Assembly (NCBI RefSeq): GCF_010646885.2
Contig: NZ_CP050700.1
Span: forward strand, 6,020,001 to 6,084,000
Source of the DNA: Desulfopila sp. IMCC35008
Lineage (GTDB): Bacteria; Desulfobacterota; Desulfobulbia; Desulfobulbales; Desulfocapsaceae
DNA length: 64,000 bases
Direction: 5' to 3'
Positions 44,723 through 53,153 of this stretch are shown here, in pieces (positions within the stretch are counted from its first letter, which is position 1; every line of letters begins with the position of its first letter). Made by a program: the position numbers and the translations under genes. The notes below the pieces were generated by a model. It was not told where the DNA came from and made no database searches. It saw nothing but the letters and a program-made list of their open reading frames with translations.

Positions 44723-44749
44723 TAGTTTTTTATAGAGGGAGGTGTAACC

Positions 44750-45709
44750 GTGGAAAATCTTGTCGCATTAGTGTTTTTGTTTATCCTGGTTCTGGTTATC
44801 CTGGTCAAGACGGCTGTTGTCGTGCCGCAGCGTAAGGAGTTTGTGGTTGAGAGACTCGGTAAATACCGGAAGACGCTTTCAGCCGGTTTCCATATCCTGA
44901 TTCCTTTTATGGATAAGGTTGCCTATAGACGGTCCCTGAAAGAAGAGCCGATTGATATTGCAGCTCAGACCTGCATCACTGCAGATAACGTTACCCTTGA
45001 GGTTGATGGTATTCTCTATCTCCAGGTTATGGATTCCAAGAAGTCGGCCTACGGCATTGAGGATTATCATTTTGCAGCTTCGCAGTTGGCTCAGACCAGC
45101 CTGCGTTCGGCAATCGGTAAGATTACCCTTGATTCCACCTTTGAGGCACGGGAGACCCTTAACGGCCAGGTTGTGGATGCCCTTGACGAGGCGGCCCGAA
45201 ACTGGGGTGTTAAGGTTCTTCGCTATGAGATAAAGGATATTCAGCCGCCCCGTACGGTACTTGAGGCGATGGAAAAGCAGATGAAGGCCGAACGTGAAAA
45301 ACGTGCTGACATTGCCCGCTCGGAAGGTGAGAAGCAGGCAGTGATCAACCGTGCCGAGGGTGACAAGTCAGAGGCGATTTCACTTTCCGAGGGTGAAAAG
45401 ATGAAGCGCATTAACGAGGCAGAAGGTCGCGCCCAGGAGATCCTCCGGGTTGCCGAGGCCACCGCTGAAGGTATTCAGAAGGTTGCCAAGGCGCTCTCAT
45501 CGGAAGGGGGGATGGAGGCAGCCAACCTGGAAGTAGCCAAGAAGTATATCGATGAGTTCGGGAAGCTGGCCAAGGAAAACAACACTATGATTATCCCCGG
45601 CAACATCACCGATGTGAGTTCCATGGTGGCCACCGCCATGGCCACGGTCGGCCACGTCAAGAAAAAGGGTGAGGATGGGGAACCGGAAATCCGGTTTTCA
45701 GCTTCATAA
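44750..45709 (+). CDS. SPFH/Band 7 domain protein (QmcA/stomatin-like)
   Basis: 319 residues: one N-terminal membrane helix, then the SPFH domain (VVVPQRKEFVVERLGKYRKTL, GFHILIPFMDKVAYRRSLKE, ITADNVTLEVDGILYLQV). A long coiled coil of Glu/Ala/Arg repeats follows (MEKQMKAEREKRADIARSEG). The start is GTG at 44750 with GAGGGAGG upstream. It would form large rings on the membrane with the NfeD protein. The terminator hairpin at 45749-45798 ends the operon. Confidence 0.93.
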   Translation: MENLVALVFLFILVLVILVKTAVVVPQRKEFVVERLGKYRKTLSAGFHILIPFMDKVAYRRSLKEEPIDIAAQTCITADNVTLEVDGILYLQVMDSKKSAYGIEDYHFAASQLAQTSLRSAIGKITLDSTFEARETLNGQVVDALDEAARNWGVKVLRYEIKDIQPPRTVLEAMEKQMKAEREKRADIARSEGEKQAVINRAEGDKSEAISLSEGEKMKRINEAEGRAQEILRVAEATAEGIQKVAKALSSEGGMEAANLEVAKKYIDEFGKLAKENNTMIIPGNITDVSSMVATAMATVGHVKKKGEDGEPEIRFSAS

Positions 45710-45748
45710 CAACTGGTGAGCAATTCACCTGTTGTTAGCAAAATACAT

Positions 45749-45798
45749 AAAAAGGGAATGAGGGACTTATGACTGAAAGACCTCGTTCCCTTTTTTTT
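45749..45798 (+). terminator. Terminator hairpin overlapping the start of the next gene
   Basis: 15-bp stem AAAAAGGGAATGAGG (45749-45763) with CCTCGTTCCCTTTTT (45781-45795), one T-G wobble, followed by T residues. The 17-base loop contains the ATG of the EamA gene (45769), and the left arm contains its GAGGG ribosome binding site. Confidence 0.8.
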
Positions 45799-46671
45799 AT
45801 CCACCTGCTGATGGTGATATGTGCCACCCTGGTGTCGACTTCATTTACCGTCTGTGCAGCAGTATCGAATGCACTTGACCCGCTGGTCCTTACCTTTATT
45901 CGTTTTATTATGGCTTCCCTGTTGCTCCTGCCTGTGGTTATGGTCAGGTTTGAGCTGCACCTTTCCGCTTCCCTGTTTTTTCGTTCGTCAGTTATCAGTA
46001 GCTGCCTGGTCCTTTTTTTCTGGTGCATGTTTTTATCATTGAGATACACAACAGCCCTGAATACAAGCGTTATTTTTGCTATTGTCCCTGTTATCTCCTG
46101 GGGGTATAGCATGGTGTTGTTGAAGGAGCGTATCGGTCGGGCCCAATCTGTGGCACTCTTTCTTGGTATGGCCGGGGCTATCTGGGTTATCTTTCGGGGA
46201 AATCCGTTACAGTTGGTGGATGTGGATTTGAATAGGGGGGACCTGATTTTTCTGGCTGGCTGTTTTGCCATGGGGCTTTATACCCCTTTGATAAAGTTGC
46301 TCTATCGAGGAGAGCCAATGCTGGTCCTCACCTTCTGGATACTGGTGACAGGGACTATCTGGCTCGGACTATTCGGGGCTGGGAAGATTCTGGCAACCGG
46401 TTGGTCTTCAATTCCGCTTAGTATCTGGGGCTGGGTTGGATATCTGGCTTTTTTCACCACGGTCGTCACATTTTTCCTGACGCAGTATTGCATCCTTTTT
46501 ATCGGTCCGACCCGGGCCATGGCCTACTCGTATCTCTACCCCTGTCTGGTTCTTTTGCAGGATTTGGCGCTGGGCAAGGGAATGCCCCCGCCGGCAATCA
46601 TTCCGGGTATTGTTATTGTTCTGGCTGCAATGGTTGTCCTCCAGTATACGACGGGGAGGCTGGGCAAATAG
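45769..46671 (+). CDS. DMT-family (EamA) membrane transporter
   Basis: 300 residues with ten membrane segments and two EamA domains. It opens FFIHLLMVICATLVSTSFTV and its second half holds FFLTQYCILFIGPTRAMAYSYLYPCLVLLQDL. The ATG at 45769 has GAGGG 5-6 bases upstream but lies in the loop of a strong terminator hairpin. The Met at 45811 would be an alternative start inside the first helix. Translation may be held down unless the hairpin is opened. The substrate is unknown. Confidence 0.85.
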   Translation: MTERPRSLFFIHLLMVICATLVSTSFTVCAAVSNALDPLVLTFIRFIMASLLLLPVVMVRFELHLSASLFFRSSVISSCLVLFFWCMFLSLRYTTALNTSVIFAIVPVISWGYSMVLLKERIGRAQSVALFLGMAGAIWVIFRGNPLQLVDVDLNRGDLIFLAGCFAMGLYTPLIKLLYRGEPMLVLTFWILVTGTIWLGLFGAGKILATGWSSIPLSIWGWVGYLAFFTTVVTFFLTQYCILFIGPTRAMAYSYLYPCLVLLQDLALGKGMPPPAIIPGIVIVLAAMVVLQYTTGRLGK

Positions 46672-46702
46672 GAGACTGCTGGTGAAGCTACCGATTCAGG
46701 TT

Positions 46703-47566
46703 CTATGCTTCCAGCACCATTGTCCCGGCCACACGATCATGAAGGCACCTTCTTTCCTTACCGAAGATGAACAGTACGTCGATGATGGAAACCAACCCAC
46801 CGATAAATGGAATATTGCCTATGACGGAGGTGAATCCATATCTGACGAGAATATTTCTCTTAAATGAGGGGAGGTTTCCCTGAAGGTCGGTGATTTTAAT
46901 CCCAACCATCTTTTTGCCTATGGTCTGGCCATAAAGAGCGAGATACCTGCCATGAATAAGGAAGAAAAACACGATACCAAACACACCTAAAAGGGCATTG
47001 TATCCGTAGTTGGTTGTGCCACTGGTAATGATGTCGAATCCACCGGTGAAATACATCAATGGCAGTATGAGCGCTATTGAAATTATGGTGTCAATTATGA
47101 CTGCACCCAAGCGTTTTCCGCGGGAGGCAAGTATTGTTGTTCGATTCTCGTCGGCGAGCAGCTCTGCTGTTGGTGCGGCATATGGATTATCGTTCTTTTC
47201 AATCTTTGTTTGAACATTTTCCTTGAGAGGAAACGCTTGGGGCGTTGGTTTTGTGGTCTCCTGAGTCAGTGGGGATACTATGCCTGAGTTCAAGCTATTG
47301 GATTCTGGAGCATTACCGGTAGGGACAGGTGCGGTCTTTCTTGTCACTTGTACCTGCAGGCCGATGCTTTCCAGTTTCTTTTTATAGATACCAGCCTCTC
47401 TGGAGGATAATCCGGACTTTATTGTCTGAGCTGTTGGGGAGGAGAGAAATGATTCGGCCTTGTCGGCAGATACCTTGAACAAGATAGAAAAACTTTTGAT
47501 CGCTTCATATTTGTCTATTTCGGGCTGCAGCTGGCCTGCATATCTGATTGTATACTTATCGTCCAT
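46703..47566 (-). CDS. RDD-family membrane protein
   Basis: 287 residues from the ATG at 47566 (MDDKYTIRYAG), with GAGAG upstream. Residues 1-75 form a soluble domain (KYEAIKSFSILFKVSADKAESFL) of a type often fused in front of RDD domains. A proline/threonine-rich linker (about 80-130) follows, then the RDD domain with Arg-Asp-Asp-type residues (GKRLGAVIIDTIISIAL) and three or four helices. RDD proteins are poorly characterised; ion transport has been suggested for some. The end HDRVAGTMVLEA is family-typical. Confidence 0.88.
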   Translation of the reverse strand: MDDKYTIRYAGQLQPEIDKYEAIKSFSILFKVSADKAESFLSSPTAQTIKSGLSSREAGIYKKKLESIGLQVQVTRKTAPVPTGNAPESNSLNSGIVSPLTQETTKPTPQAFPLKENVQTKIEKNDNPYAAPTAELLADENRTTILASRGKRLGAVIIDTIISIALILPLMYFTGGFDIITSGTTNYGYNALLGVFGIVFFFLIHGRYLALYGQTIGKKMVGIKITDLQGNLPSFKRNILVRYGFTSVIGNIPFIGGLVSIIDVLFIFGKERRCLHDRVAGTMVLEA

Positions 47567-47734
47567 TTTATCTCTCGTTGCGAAGTGATCTGTATGATTG
47601 GGGGGAACTTTTATGTCGTAGCAAGAGAATAGCAACTATAATAATTATGTGCAATAAAACGTGTATTTACTTACTGTTGTTGGCGGGATGATGACATTTG
47701 TTTAATAAAACAGGTTTCTCCGGCATATTGGGTT

Positions 47735-48280
47735 TTATGCTTTTTCCGAGAGCGGGAATGTCTCCTGAATTGTATGAACAGCACCCTTTGGGGTCAATAT
47801 ACTGGAGTAGAGCTTGAATTCGCTCATCGTAAATTCAGGTGTATTGAAAAGAGCATTGTCAGAGAGGAAGCGGGTGACCCGCTTGAGTGGACTGTTTTTG
47901 AGACGGCACAGGGTTAAATGCGGTGCGAATTTACGACGGTCTCGCTCGATGCCGATATCTGCGAGTGCCTTTTCTATCTTGTTTCTGAGAGCTACTGTCT
48001 CGGTGCTTGGATATATGCCAGCCCACAGGACTCTCGGCATACCTCGGGGCGGGAAGTGTCCAACGCCGTTCAGTTTAATACTAAAGGCAGGAAATAGAAC
48101 AGTATGAAGTGCCTCCTTTATGTCGAGGAGAAGTGCTGTATCTGTGTCGCCGATAAACTTTATGGTGAGGTGAAGCTGATCCTCTGGCACCGGTCGGCTT
48201 CCGGGGATGGAACCGCCCATTCCGGCAATAAAGGGTTTCATTTCCTGTGGCAGGTCGAGTGCGATAAAGAGTCGTATCAT
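47735..48280 (-). CDS. thpR: RNA 2',3'-cyclic phosphodiesterase (2H family)
   Basis: 181 residues of the 2H phosphoesterase fold. The two catalytic HxTx motifs are HLTIKFIG and HLTLCRLKN. It opens RLFIALDLPQEMK, as in ThpR/LigT. It opens 2',3'-cyclic phosphates on RNA ends; the biological substrate in bacteria is not settled. It lies on the same strand as tcdA, about 80 bp downstream. Confidence 0.93.
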   Translation of the reverse strand: MIRLFIALDLPQEMKPFIAGMGGSIPGSRPVPEDQLHLTIKFIGDTDTALLLDIKEALHTVLFPAFSIKLNGVGHFPPRGMPRVLWAGIYPSTETVALRNKIEKALADIGIERDRRKFAPHLTLCRLKNSPLKRVTRFLSDNALFNTPEFTMSEFKLYSSILTPKGAVHTIQETFPLSEKA

Positions 48281-48361
48281 CTTTTTCTATTGTGTTGGGA
48301 ACTTTGACTGGCTCAGGGGTAATTTCACTTATACCGGAGTGCGAGTTGGTCTTTACTCTTT

Positions 48362-49138
48362 TCACAACTCAGTCAGTCGGTGAATTGCCTCGTTCGCCAG
48401 GGTAAGTCCGAAAATTCCGGTGAGTGTGGGCAGGCTGCCAAGCACATTCCGTTCCCTGCCCCGATCACTAAAGGGTGTTTCCCCAATCTTGACCTCTTCA
48501 TTTGGTTCGGTGTAGTCGAAGTTCACTTTTTCCGTTGAGTACACACAGGTGATACCCCGGCCAATTTCCTGTCTTCGGAGTCGTTTACGGACATGTTTTG
48601 CCAATGGGCAGTTGGTGGAGTCGAAAATATCACCTAAGCGAATCCTGGCCGGATCGGTCCTGAGGGCTGCTCCCATTGAAGAGAGCGTCGGAATCTGTCT
48701 TCTGTAAGCTTCAGCAAGAAGTTGAACTTTCGGGTTAAGGGCGTCTATGGCGTCGATCAGCAGATCCGGGCGCGGCGTAAAGATCTCATCAAGCGTTTCC
48801 GTCGCAGCAAAGAGCGGTAGGTCCTCGACATGGCAGGCCGGGTTGATATCGAGAACCCTGTTACGTGCGCTGGCCGCTTTTAACGAGCCGAGAGTGGATT
48901 CAAGGGCAAAAATCTGGCGGTTGATATTGGTAGGTTGGATTGTGTCGAAATCAACCAGGCGCAGATTTCCTATGCCAGCCCTTGCCAGCCCTTCCACAAC
49001 ATAGCCACCGACAGCGCCGAGACCGACAACGGTAACCCTGCTATTACAGAGCTTCTCAAATCGGTCCTGGCCAAGTATTCTCCTCGTACGCGAGAATCTT
49101 GCAGAGTTGGTTTTAATAATGTCTGTCCCTGGGTTCAT
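48362..49138 (-). CDS. tcdA: tRNA threonylcarbamoyladenosine dehydratase
   Basis: 258 residues of the ThiF/E1-like family. RFSRTRRILGQDRFEKL is the TcdA opening, then the nucleotide-binding VTVVGLGAVGGYVVEGLARAG and the conserved DFDTIQPTNINRQIFA. ASARNRVLDINP and the cysteine of DSTNCPLAKHVRKRLR complete the signature. It converts t6A37 in tRNA to its cyclic form using ATP. Confidence 0.94.
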   Translation of the reverse strand: MNPGTDIIKTNSARFSRTRRILGQDRFEKLCNSRVTVVGLGAVGGYVVEGLARAGIGNLRLVDFDTIQPTNINRQIFALESTLGSLKAASARNRVLDINPACHVEDLPLFAATETLDEIFTPRPDLLIDAIDALNPKVQLLAEAYRRQIPTLSSMGAALRTDPARIRLGDIFDSTNCPLAKHVRKRLRRQEIGRGITCVYSTEKVNFDYTEPNEEVKIGETPFSDRGRERNVLGSLPTLTGIFGLTLANEAIHRLTEL

Positions 49139-49173
49139 AATTGTTTAATAGAGGTTGATAAAATATAATCGGT

Positions 49174-50223
49174 TTATGCATTCCATGAGAATATCCGTGA
49201 TGCGATAAAGAGAAATAGAATTGTCGAAACGGTGAGCAGTATGCATTCAAGCCGGACGTCATAGAGTGTTGCCGCATCGTTCATGACGGCTCGTATTCCG
49301 GTCAACAGGTGGGTCAACGGAAAGAGCTGGGAAATTTTAAGGATCCATTCCGGACTGCCTTCCAGTGAGAACCAGACCTCTGAGAGGAACATCATTGGCC
49401 AGGATATAAAGTTGAGGGTGCCGCTGGCAAATTCCTCGCTGGTTCCACGGGCCGCAAGAATGAGTCCCATGGCAGAGAGGTTCAGGCCACCAAGGAAAAA
49501 AAGGAAAAAAACGAGCCACAGGGAACCGGCTACCCGGAAATCAAAAATCAGATCGGCCCCAAACCAGACGATAATCAGGGTAAACATCAACAGGAAGATC
49601 CGTGAGAGTATCTGGGCGCTCAGGTATTCAAAAGCCGTGAGTGGTGTGGCTTTTAACCTCTTCAGTGCTCCGTTTTTCCGGTAACGGACAACAATGTAAC
49701 CGACTCCCCAGAGTGCGGAAAACATCATGTTCATGGCAAGTATGCCAGGAAACAGCCAATCGAGGTAGCGTACCTGGTAGCCGTTGAGAAGCTTTTTCTC
49801 GGCGGGCAGGTCCGCTCCAAGAAATGAGGTGAGGAATATTTTTTCGGCCAGCGCACCGTTGGGGGATGAGTCGTTAAGCCAGTAGGCGTGAGTAGGGGAG
49901 GTGGCGGCAACAAGGAGGTCCAGCTTATGATTTAGGAGTTTTTTTTCACCTGCTTCAAGTGATTCAACGGGGATGATAACAATATGTTTATCGTTCAGAA
50001 ACGAGTCAGGAAGTGTGGTCTCCGCCTGTTGTTCTGGCTGCTGCGCACTGAAGACACCTACCTTGAATTGTTGATATTCCCTGTCGTTGAACATCAGGCC
50101 GAAACCGACAATAAGCATGAAGGGAAACATAAAGTTCCAGCCAAAGGCGGCTCTGTCACGGAAAAATTCGTAATTTCGGGCAATAAACATAGCCCATATA
50201 CGTCTGAAGGATGGCAGGTTCAT
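49174..50223 (-). CDS. ABC-2 type exporter permease
   Basis: 349 residues: one N-terminal helix after a short cytosolic segment, a large extracytosolic loop (about residues 45-170), then five helices at the C-terminus. NFISWPMMFLSEVWFSLEGSPEW is the ABC2_membrane signature region. The start is the ATG at 50223 (MNLPSFRRIW), two bases after the upstream stop, so it is coupled with the ATPase gene. The cargo is unknown; such pairs export drugs, lipids or polysaccharides. Confidence 0.92.
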   Translation of the reverse strand: MNLPSFRRIWAMFIARNYEFFRDRAAFGWNFMFPFMLIVGFGLMFNDREYQQFKVGVFSAQQPEQQAETTLPDSFLNDKHIVIIPVESLEAGEKKLLNHKLDLLVAATSPTHAYWLNDSSPNGALAEKIFLTSFLGADLPAEKKLLNGYQVRYLDWLFPGILAMNMMFSALWGVGYIVVRYRKNGALKRLKATPLTAFEYLSAQILSRIFLLMFTLIIVWFGADLIFDFRVAGSLWLVFFLFFLGGLNLSAMGLILAARGTSEEFASGTLNFISWPMMFLSEVWFSLEGSPEWILKISQLFPLTHLLTGIRAVMNDAATLYDVRLECILLTVSTILFLFIASRIFSWNA

Positions 50224-50225
50224 AA

Positions 50226-51110
50226 TCAATCCCTGAGAGTCCTGCCGGTGAGATGGAGGAATACATCCTCCATGGTCGGTGAATGTATTGTCATTTCGGC
50301 GAGTGGTATGTTGTTGTCGGTAAAAAAGTGAACCACTTCCTCAATATGCTTGGTCTTGATCCTGATGGTATCCTCTTCGGTGTTATATATAAAGGGTATG
50401 GATGGAGTTGAGGGCGGCAGGGCGCGTGCCGGTAGTGAAATTGTGGCAACAGGGCAATAGTGACGGATTAGCTCTTCAGGAGAACCTTCAGCTATGATGA
50501 GGCCACGGTCCATAATCGCGATCCGGTCACACAGGTATTGCGCTTCCTCCATAGAGTGGGTGGTCATGATGATCGTTTTTTCACGGCTCTTGATATCATC
50601 CACCAGAGCCCACATGTTTCTCCTGGACTGTGGGTCGAGACCGGTAGATGGTTCATCGAGAAAAATGAGCTCCGGATCGTTGATGAGGGCAAGTGCCAGC
50701 ATCAACCGTTGCAACTGACCGCCAGACAACTCTGTGTTTTTACGTTTATGAAGACTGGTCAGGTCACAGCTGAGCATAAGCTGGTCGAGATCTACCGGTG
50801 AAGTGAATAATTTCGCAAATGCCTGCAGTGTTTCCTCCACGGAGAGATAGTTGAGGAGGGAGGTATGTTGAAACTGAATACCTATCTCCTCCCTGAAGGA
50901 TACGGAACGGGGCGCGCCCTTGAAGGTTATGGTACCGCGGGTCGGGGGAATAATGTCCTCTATGATCTCAATGGTTGTGGTTTTGCCGGCACCGTTTGGT
51001 CCCAACAGGCCAAAACAGGAGCCTCTTTCAACCTGGAAAGAGACATCCTGTACCGCAACTGTTTGACGGTACTCTTTTCGTAAATGTTCAACAGTCAGTA
51101 ATATTTCCAT
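50226..51110 (-). CDS. ABC exporter ATP-binding protein
   Basis: 294 residues. Walker A GPNGAGKTTTIEI, a GIQFQHTSLL Q-loop, signature ELSGGQLQRLMLALAL, Walker B ELIFLDEPSTGLDPQ and the H-loop His in TTHSMEEAQYL are all present. A C-terminal regulatory extension (about 80 residues, ending MEDVFLHLTGRTLRD) is common in ABC-2 partners. It is the first gene of the two-gene exporter unit. Confidence 0.95.
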   Translation of the reverse strand: MEILLTVEHLRKEYRQTVAVQDVSFQVERGSCFGLLGPNGAGKTTTIEIIEDIIPPTRGTITFKGAPRSVSFREEIGIQFQHTSLLNYLSVEETLQAFAKLFTSPVDLDQLMLSCDLTSLHKRKNTELSGGQLQRLMLALALINDPELIFLDEPSTGLDPQSRRNMWALVDDIKSREKTIIMTTHSMEEAQYLCDRIAIMDRGLIIAEGSPEELIRHYCPVATISLPARALPPSTPSIPFIYNTEEDTIRIKTKHIEEVVHFFTDNNIPLAEMTIHSPTMEDVFLHLTGRTLRD

Positions 51111-51215
51111 GTTTCAGCAGTGATTATCCAGAAGTTATGGGTCTGCCACTCTCAGCAGAATACTATGGAAATTTGATCGCCGATGTCAATACCAATTGCA
51201 TATACAGGAAAAGCA

Positions 51216-51244
51216 TTGACAATAATTCAGCAAAACGATACTTA
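51216..51244 (+). promoter_or_regulatory. Probable sigma70-type promoter of the Fur-family gene
   Basis: A perfect -35 TTGACA (51216-51221), 17 bases, then a weak TACTTA -10 (51239-51244), just upstream of the Fur-box-like site and the ATG at 51276. Confidence 0.5.
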
Positions 51245-51245
51245 T

Positions 51246-51260
51246 AGATAATAATTATCA
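51246..51260. promoter_or_regulatory. Fur/PerR box-like operator
   Basis: AGATAATAATTATCA follows the 7-1-7 Fur consensus (TGATAAT-A-ATTATCA) with one mismatch. It is a near-perfect palindrome placed between the -10 region and the start codon, as expected for autoregulation. Confidence 0.75.
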
Positions 51261-51275
51261 ATTGCAGGTGGACCC

Positions 51276-51662
51276 ATGCAACTCAGAATGACAAATCAGC
51301 GTGAAATAATTCTTCGTGAGCTCCGCAAAAGCAGGCAGCACCTCAGCGCAGATGAACTTTATGAGCGTGTGAAGAAGACGATGCCCCGTATCAGCCTGGC
51401 AACTGTGTACAGGAATCTGGAAATCCTGTCCGAGGCCGGGCTTATCGCGAAGCTGGAAATCAGCGGCAGGCAGAAGCGATTCGATTATGACGTGGTTGAT
51501 CATGATCATATATATTGCGTGGTATGTCATCGCATAGATAACCTTGAAATGAAACGACAATCATTTGAAGAAATTCCGGACGATTCCCGCAGGGGGTATT
51601 CAATTACCGGATACCGTGTTGAAGTTGCAGGCATCTGCCCTGAATGTAAGAAAAAAAAGTGA
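51276..51662 (+). CDS. Fur-family regulator (PerR/Fur type)
   Basis: 128 residues. The N-terminal winged helix holds RMTNQREIILRELRKSRQHLSADELYE and ISLATVYRNLEILSEAGL (recognition helix). The C-terminal metal domain has DYDVVDHDHIYCVVCHRIDN, giving His and Asp ligands and the first CxxC, and GICPECKKKK as the second CxxC for the structural zinc. It resembles peroxide-responsive PerR proteins of anaerobes, though iron-responsive Fur cannot be excluded. The start is the ATG at 51276 behind AGGTGGA. The operator in its own promoter implies autoregulation. The next gene starts 17 bp after its stop. Confidence 0.92.
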   Translation: MQLRMTNQREIILRELRKSRQHLSADELYERVKKTMPRISLATVYRNLEILSEAGLIAKLEISGRQKRFDYDVVDHDHIYCVVCHRIDNLEMKRQSFEEIPDDSRRGYSITGYRVEVAGICPECKKKK

Positions 51663-51679
51663 TTATAGGAGACTATTCA

Positions 51680-51904
51680 ATGAGCTGCAAGCCGAAACCA
51701 CTGACCGATGAACACCTTAAAATCCTTGAAGCTATGGCAAATACCAGTGAGCCCTGTGGTTCAAAAGATATCGCCACTACAACCGGACTTGAATCGAAAG
51801 TTGTCAGCTCTCGGATTACTGCTCTCAAGAAAAAAGGACTGGTAGAGAGTCCGGTAAGGTGTAAATACGCAATTACTGATGATGGGCGTGCAGAATTGAA
51901 GTAG
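51680..51904 (+). CDS. Small winged-helix DNA-binding protein
   Basis: 74 residues from the ATG at 51680, which has ATAGGAG 8 bases upstream; an upstream in-frame GTG lies inside the previous stop region. The whole protein is a MarR/HTH-type fold: EHLKILEAMANTSEPCGSKDIATTTGLESKVVSSRITALKKKGLVESPVRCKYAITDDGRAEL. Cysteines at positions 3 and about 26 and 57 could bind metal or sense oxidation. It lies in the same operon as the Fur-family gene and may be controlled by the same operator. Confidence 0.85.
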   Translation: MSCKPKPLTDEHLKILEAMANTSEPCGSKDIATTTGLESKVVSSRITALKKKGLVESPVRCKYAITDDGRAELK

Positions 51905-51929
51905 CTGGCATTGGGTGATATAGAATTTG

Positions 51930-51963
51930 AGGCCGATAGGACTATTCCTGTCGGCCTTTTTGT
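51930..51963 (+). terminator. Terminator after the Fur/HTH operon
   Basis: Stem AGGCCGATAGGA with TCCTGTCGGCCT (one wobble) and a 4-base loop, followed by TTTTTGTG. It ends the two-gene operon. Confidence 0.8.
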
Positions 51964-52197
51964 GTTTTGGATTCAGGTATATCAGAATAATTGAATTTTA
52001 AAACCAGTATTTATTTGATTTCTGTTGCTGACAGGCCCGGGCCGCATTATATTCAACCCGATATTATTTAGTGCCGGAAAGAGCGAAATAGTTATGTCAG
52101 GAACTATGTGACAGCCTCCCCACCATATCCGGTATACCGGATGAGCTTTGGTCTGGTGAAAGACTAAACTCGTACACAACTTTTTCAACAAGAAGAT

Positions 52198-53076
52198 ATG
52201 AAAGAAGACAAATCACAACAGGGCGGGTCCATTTTTAAGTCAATTTTCAGCAAGCTTACCGGTGGGGGAACAAAGCAAGAGGGCAGCAGTGGCGCAGCGC
52301 TGGATTCATCGAATCCTACAGAGAACCTGAAGGCCCTGGAAGAGTATGAGGCAATACGCCAGCAACCTGAAGCGCTCTCCGGTTGGGATTTTGATCGCGC
52401 CTTTGCCTTTCTCGAGAATCATCCCGACTCAAATCTTGCCGAAAAGCTGAAGGAGGAGATGTATTCTACCAACAGCAATACCCTCAAAGGATTGAGTTAT
52501 GCAAGTGCTGTTAAAGTGTTGGAGATAATGCCCGACCATCCGGGTTCCGAGTCCATACTCAAAGGGTTCAATAAACTTGAGAAAGACTATATCAAGGAGC
52601 TGACATCGGATGTCATCGCGTATATCCTGAACCGGATCCCCGACCATCCGCTGCATCAGGAACTGACGACCGCTCTGGCCACGAAAAACCTGACAAACGC
52701 CTACGATTTTGTCGAAAATAATCCGGATCATCCCTGTACACCCCTGGTCATTCAGGCGATGTTTGACCGGGACGCTAATATTGCGACCCTGCTATTGCAT
52801 GAGCGTATGGATCATCCGCGGGTAGATGCGATTTTCAAGGGTATCTATTCAATCTCTAGAGAGGCTGCCGGTAGGCTGATGCCTGATGCCATTATGTTTA
52901 TCATGGATGTTGCCTCAGATCATTCGTATGCGGAAGAGATGATTCAGCGGCTGGTCGACGTCAACTACATCAAGGCGTTTGATTTCGTGCAGGGTAATCC
53001 TGAGCATGCCCATGCGGCTCGGATAAAGGAGTTGATTGCTGTCGAGCATCCTGAGCTGGTTGCGCTGATGAGCTGA
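52198..53076 (+). CDS. Repeat protein with PDHP motifs, unknown function
   Basis: 292 residues with no known domain that I recognise. After a low-complexity N-terminus (SIFKSIFSKLTGGG), about seven repeats of 28-38 residues run to the end, each with a helix-like segment then a (N/I)PDHP-like turn: LENHPDS, LEIMPDHPGS, LNRIPDHPLH, VENNPDHPCT, LHERMDHPRV, MDVASDHSYA, VQGNPEHAHA. The pattern suggests an all-helical solenoid, perhaps a binding scaffold. The ATG at 52198 follows AGAAGAT. It stands alone between two terminators. Confidence 0.85.
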   Translation: MKEDKSQQGGSIFKSIFSKLTGGGTKQEGSSGAALDSSNPTENLKALEEYEAIRQQPEALSGWDFDRAFAFLENHPDSNLAEKLKEEMYSTNSNTLKGLSYASAVKVLEIMPDHPGSESILKGFNKLEKDYIKELTSDVIAYILNRIPDHPLHQELTTALATKNLTNAYDFVENNPDHPCTPLVIQAMFDRDANIATLLLHERMDHPRVDAIFKGIYSISREAAGRLMPDAIMFIMDVASDHSYAEEMIQRLVDVNYIKAFDFVQGNPEHAHAARIKELIAVEHPELVALMS

Positions 53077-53111
53077 CAATTCCTGCAACTCACCTCTGTC
53101 TTTCTATATGG

Positions 53112-53153
53112 CCGGCAAACCGTTATGTAATCACGGTTTGCCGGTCTTTTTTT
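53112..53153. terminator. Terminator between the repeat-protein gene and acnA
   Basis: Perfect 12-bp arms CCGGCAAACCGT (53112-53123) and ACGGTTTGCCGG (53133-53144), followed by TCTTTTTTTATT. It serves the plus-strand gene and reaches the acnA stop codon. Confidence 0.85.
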
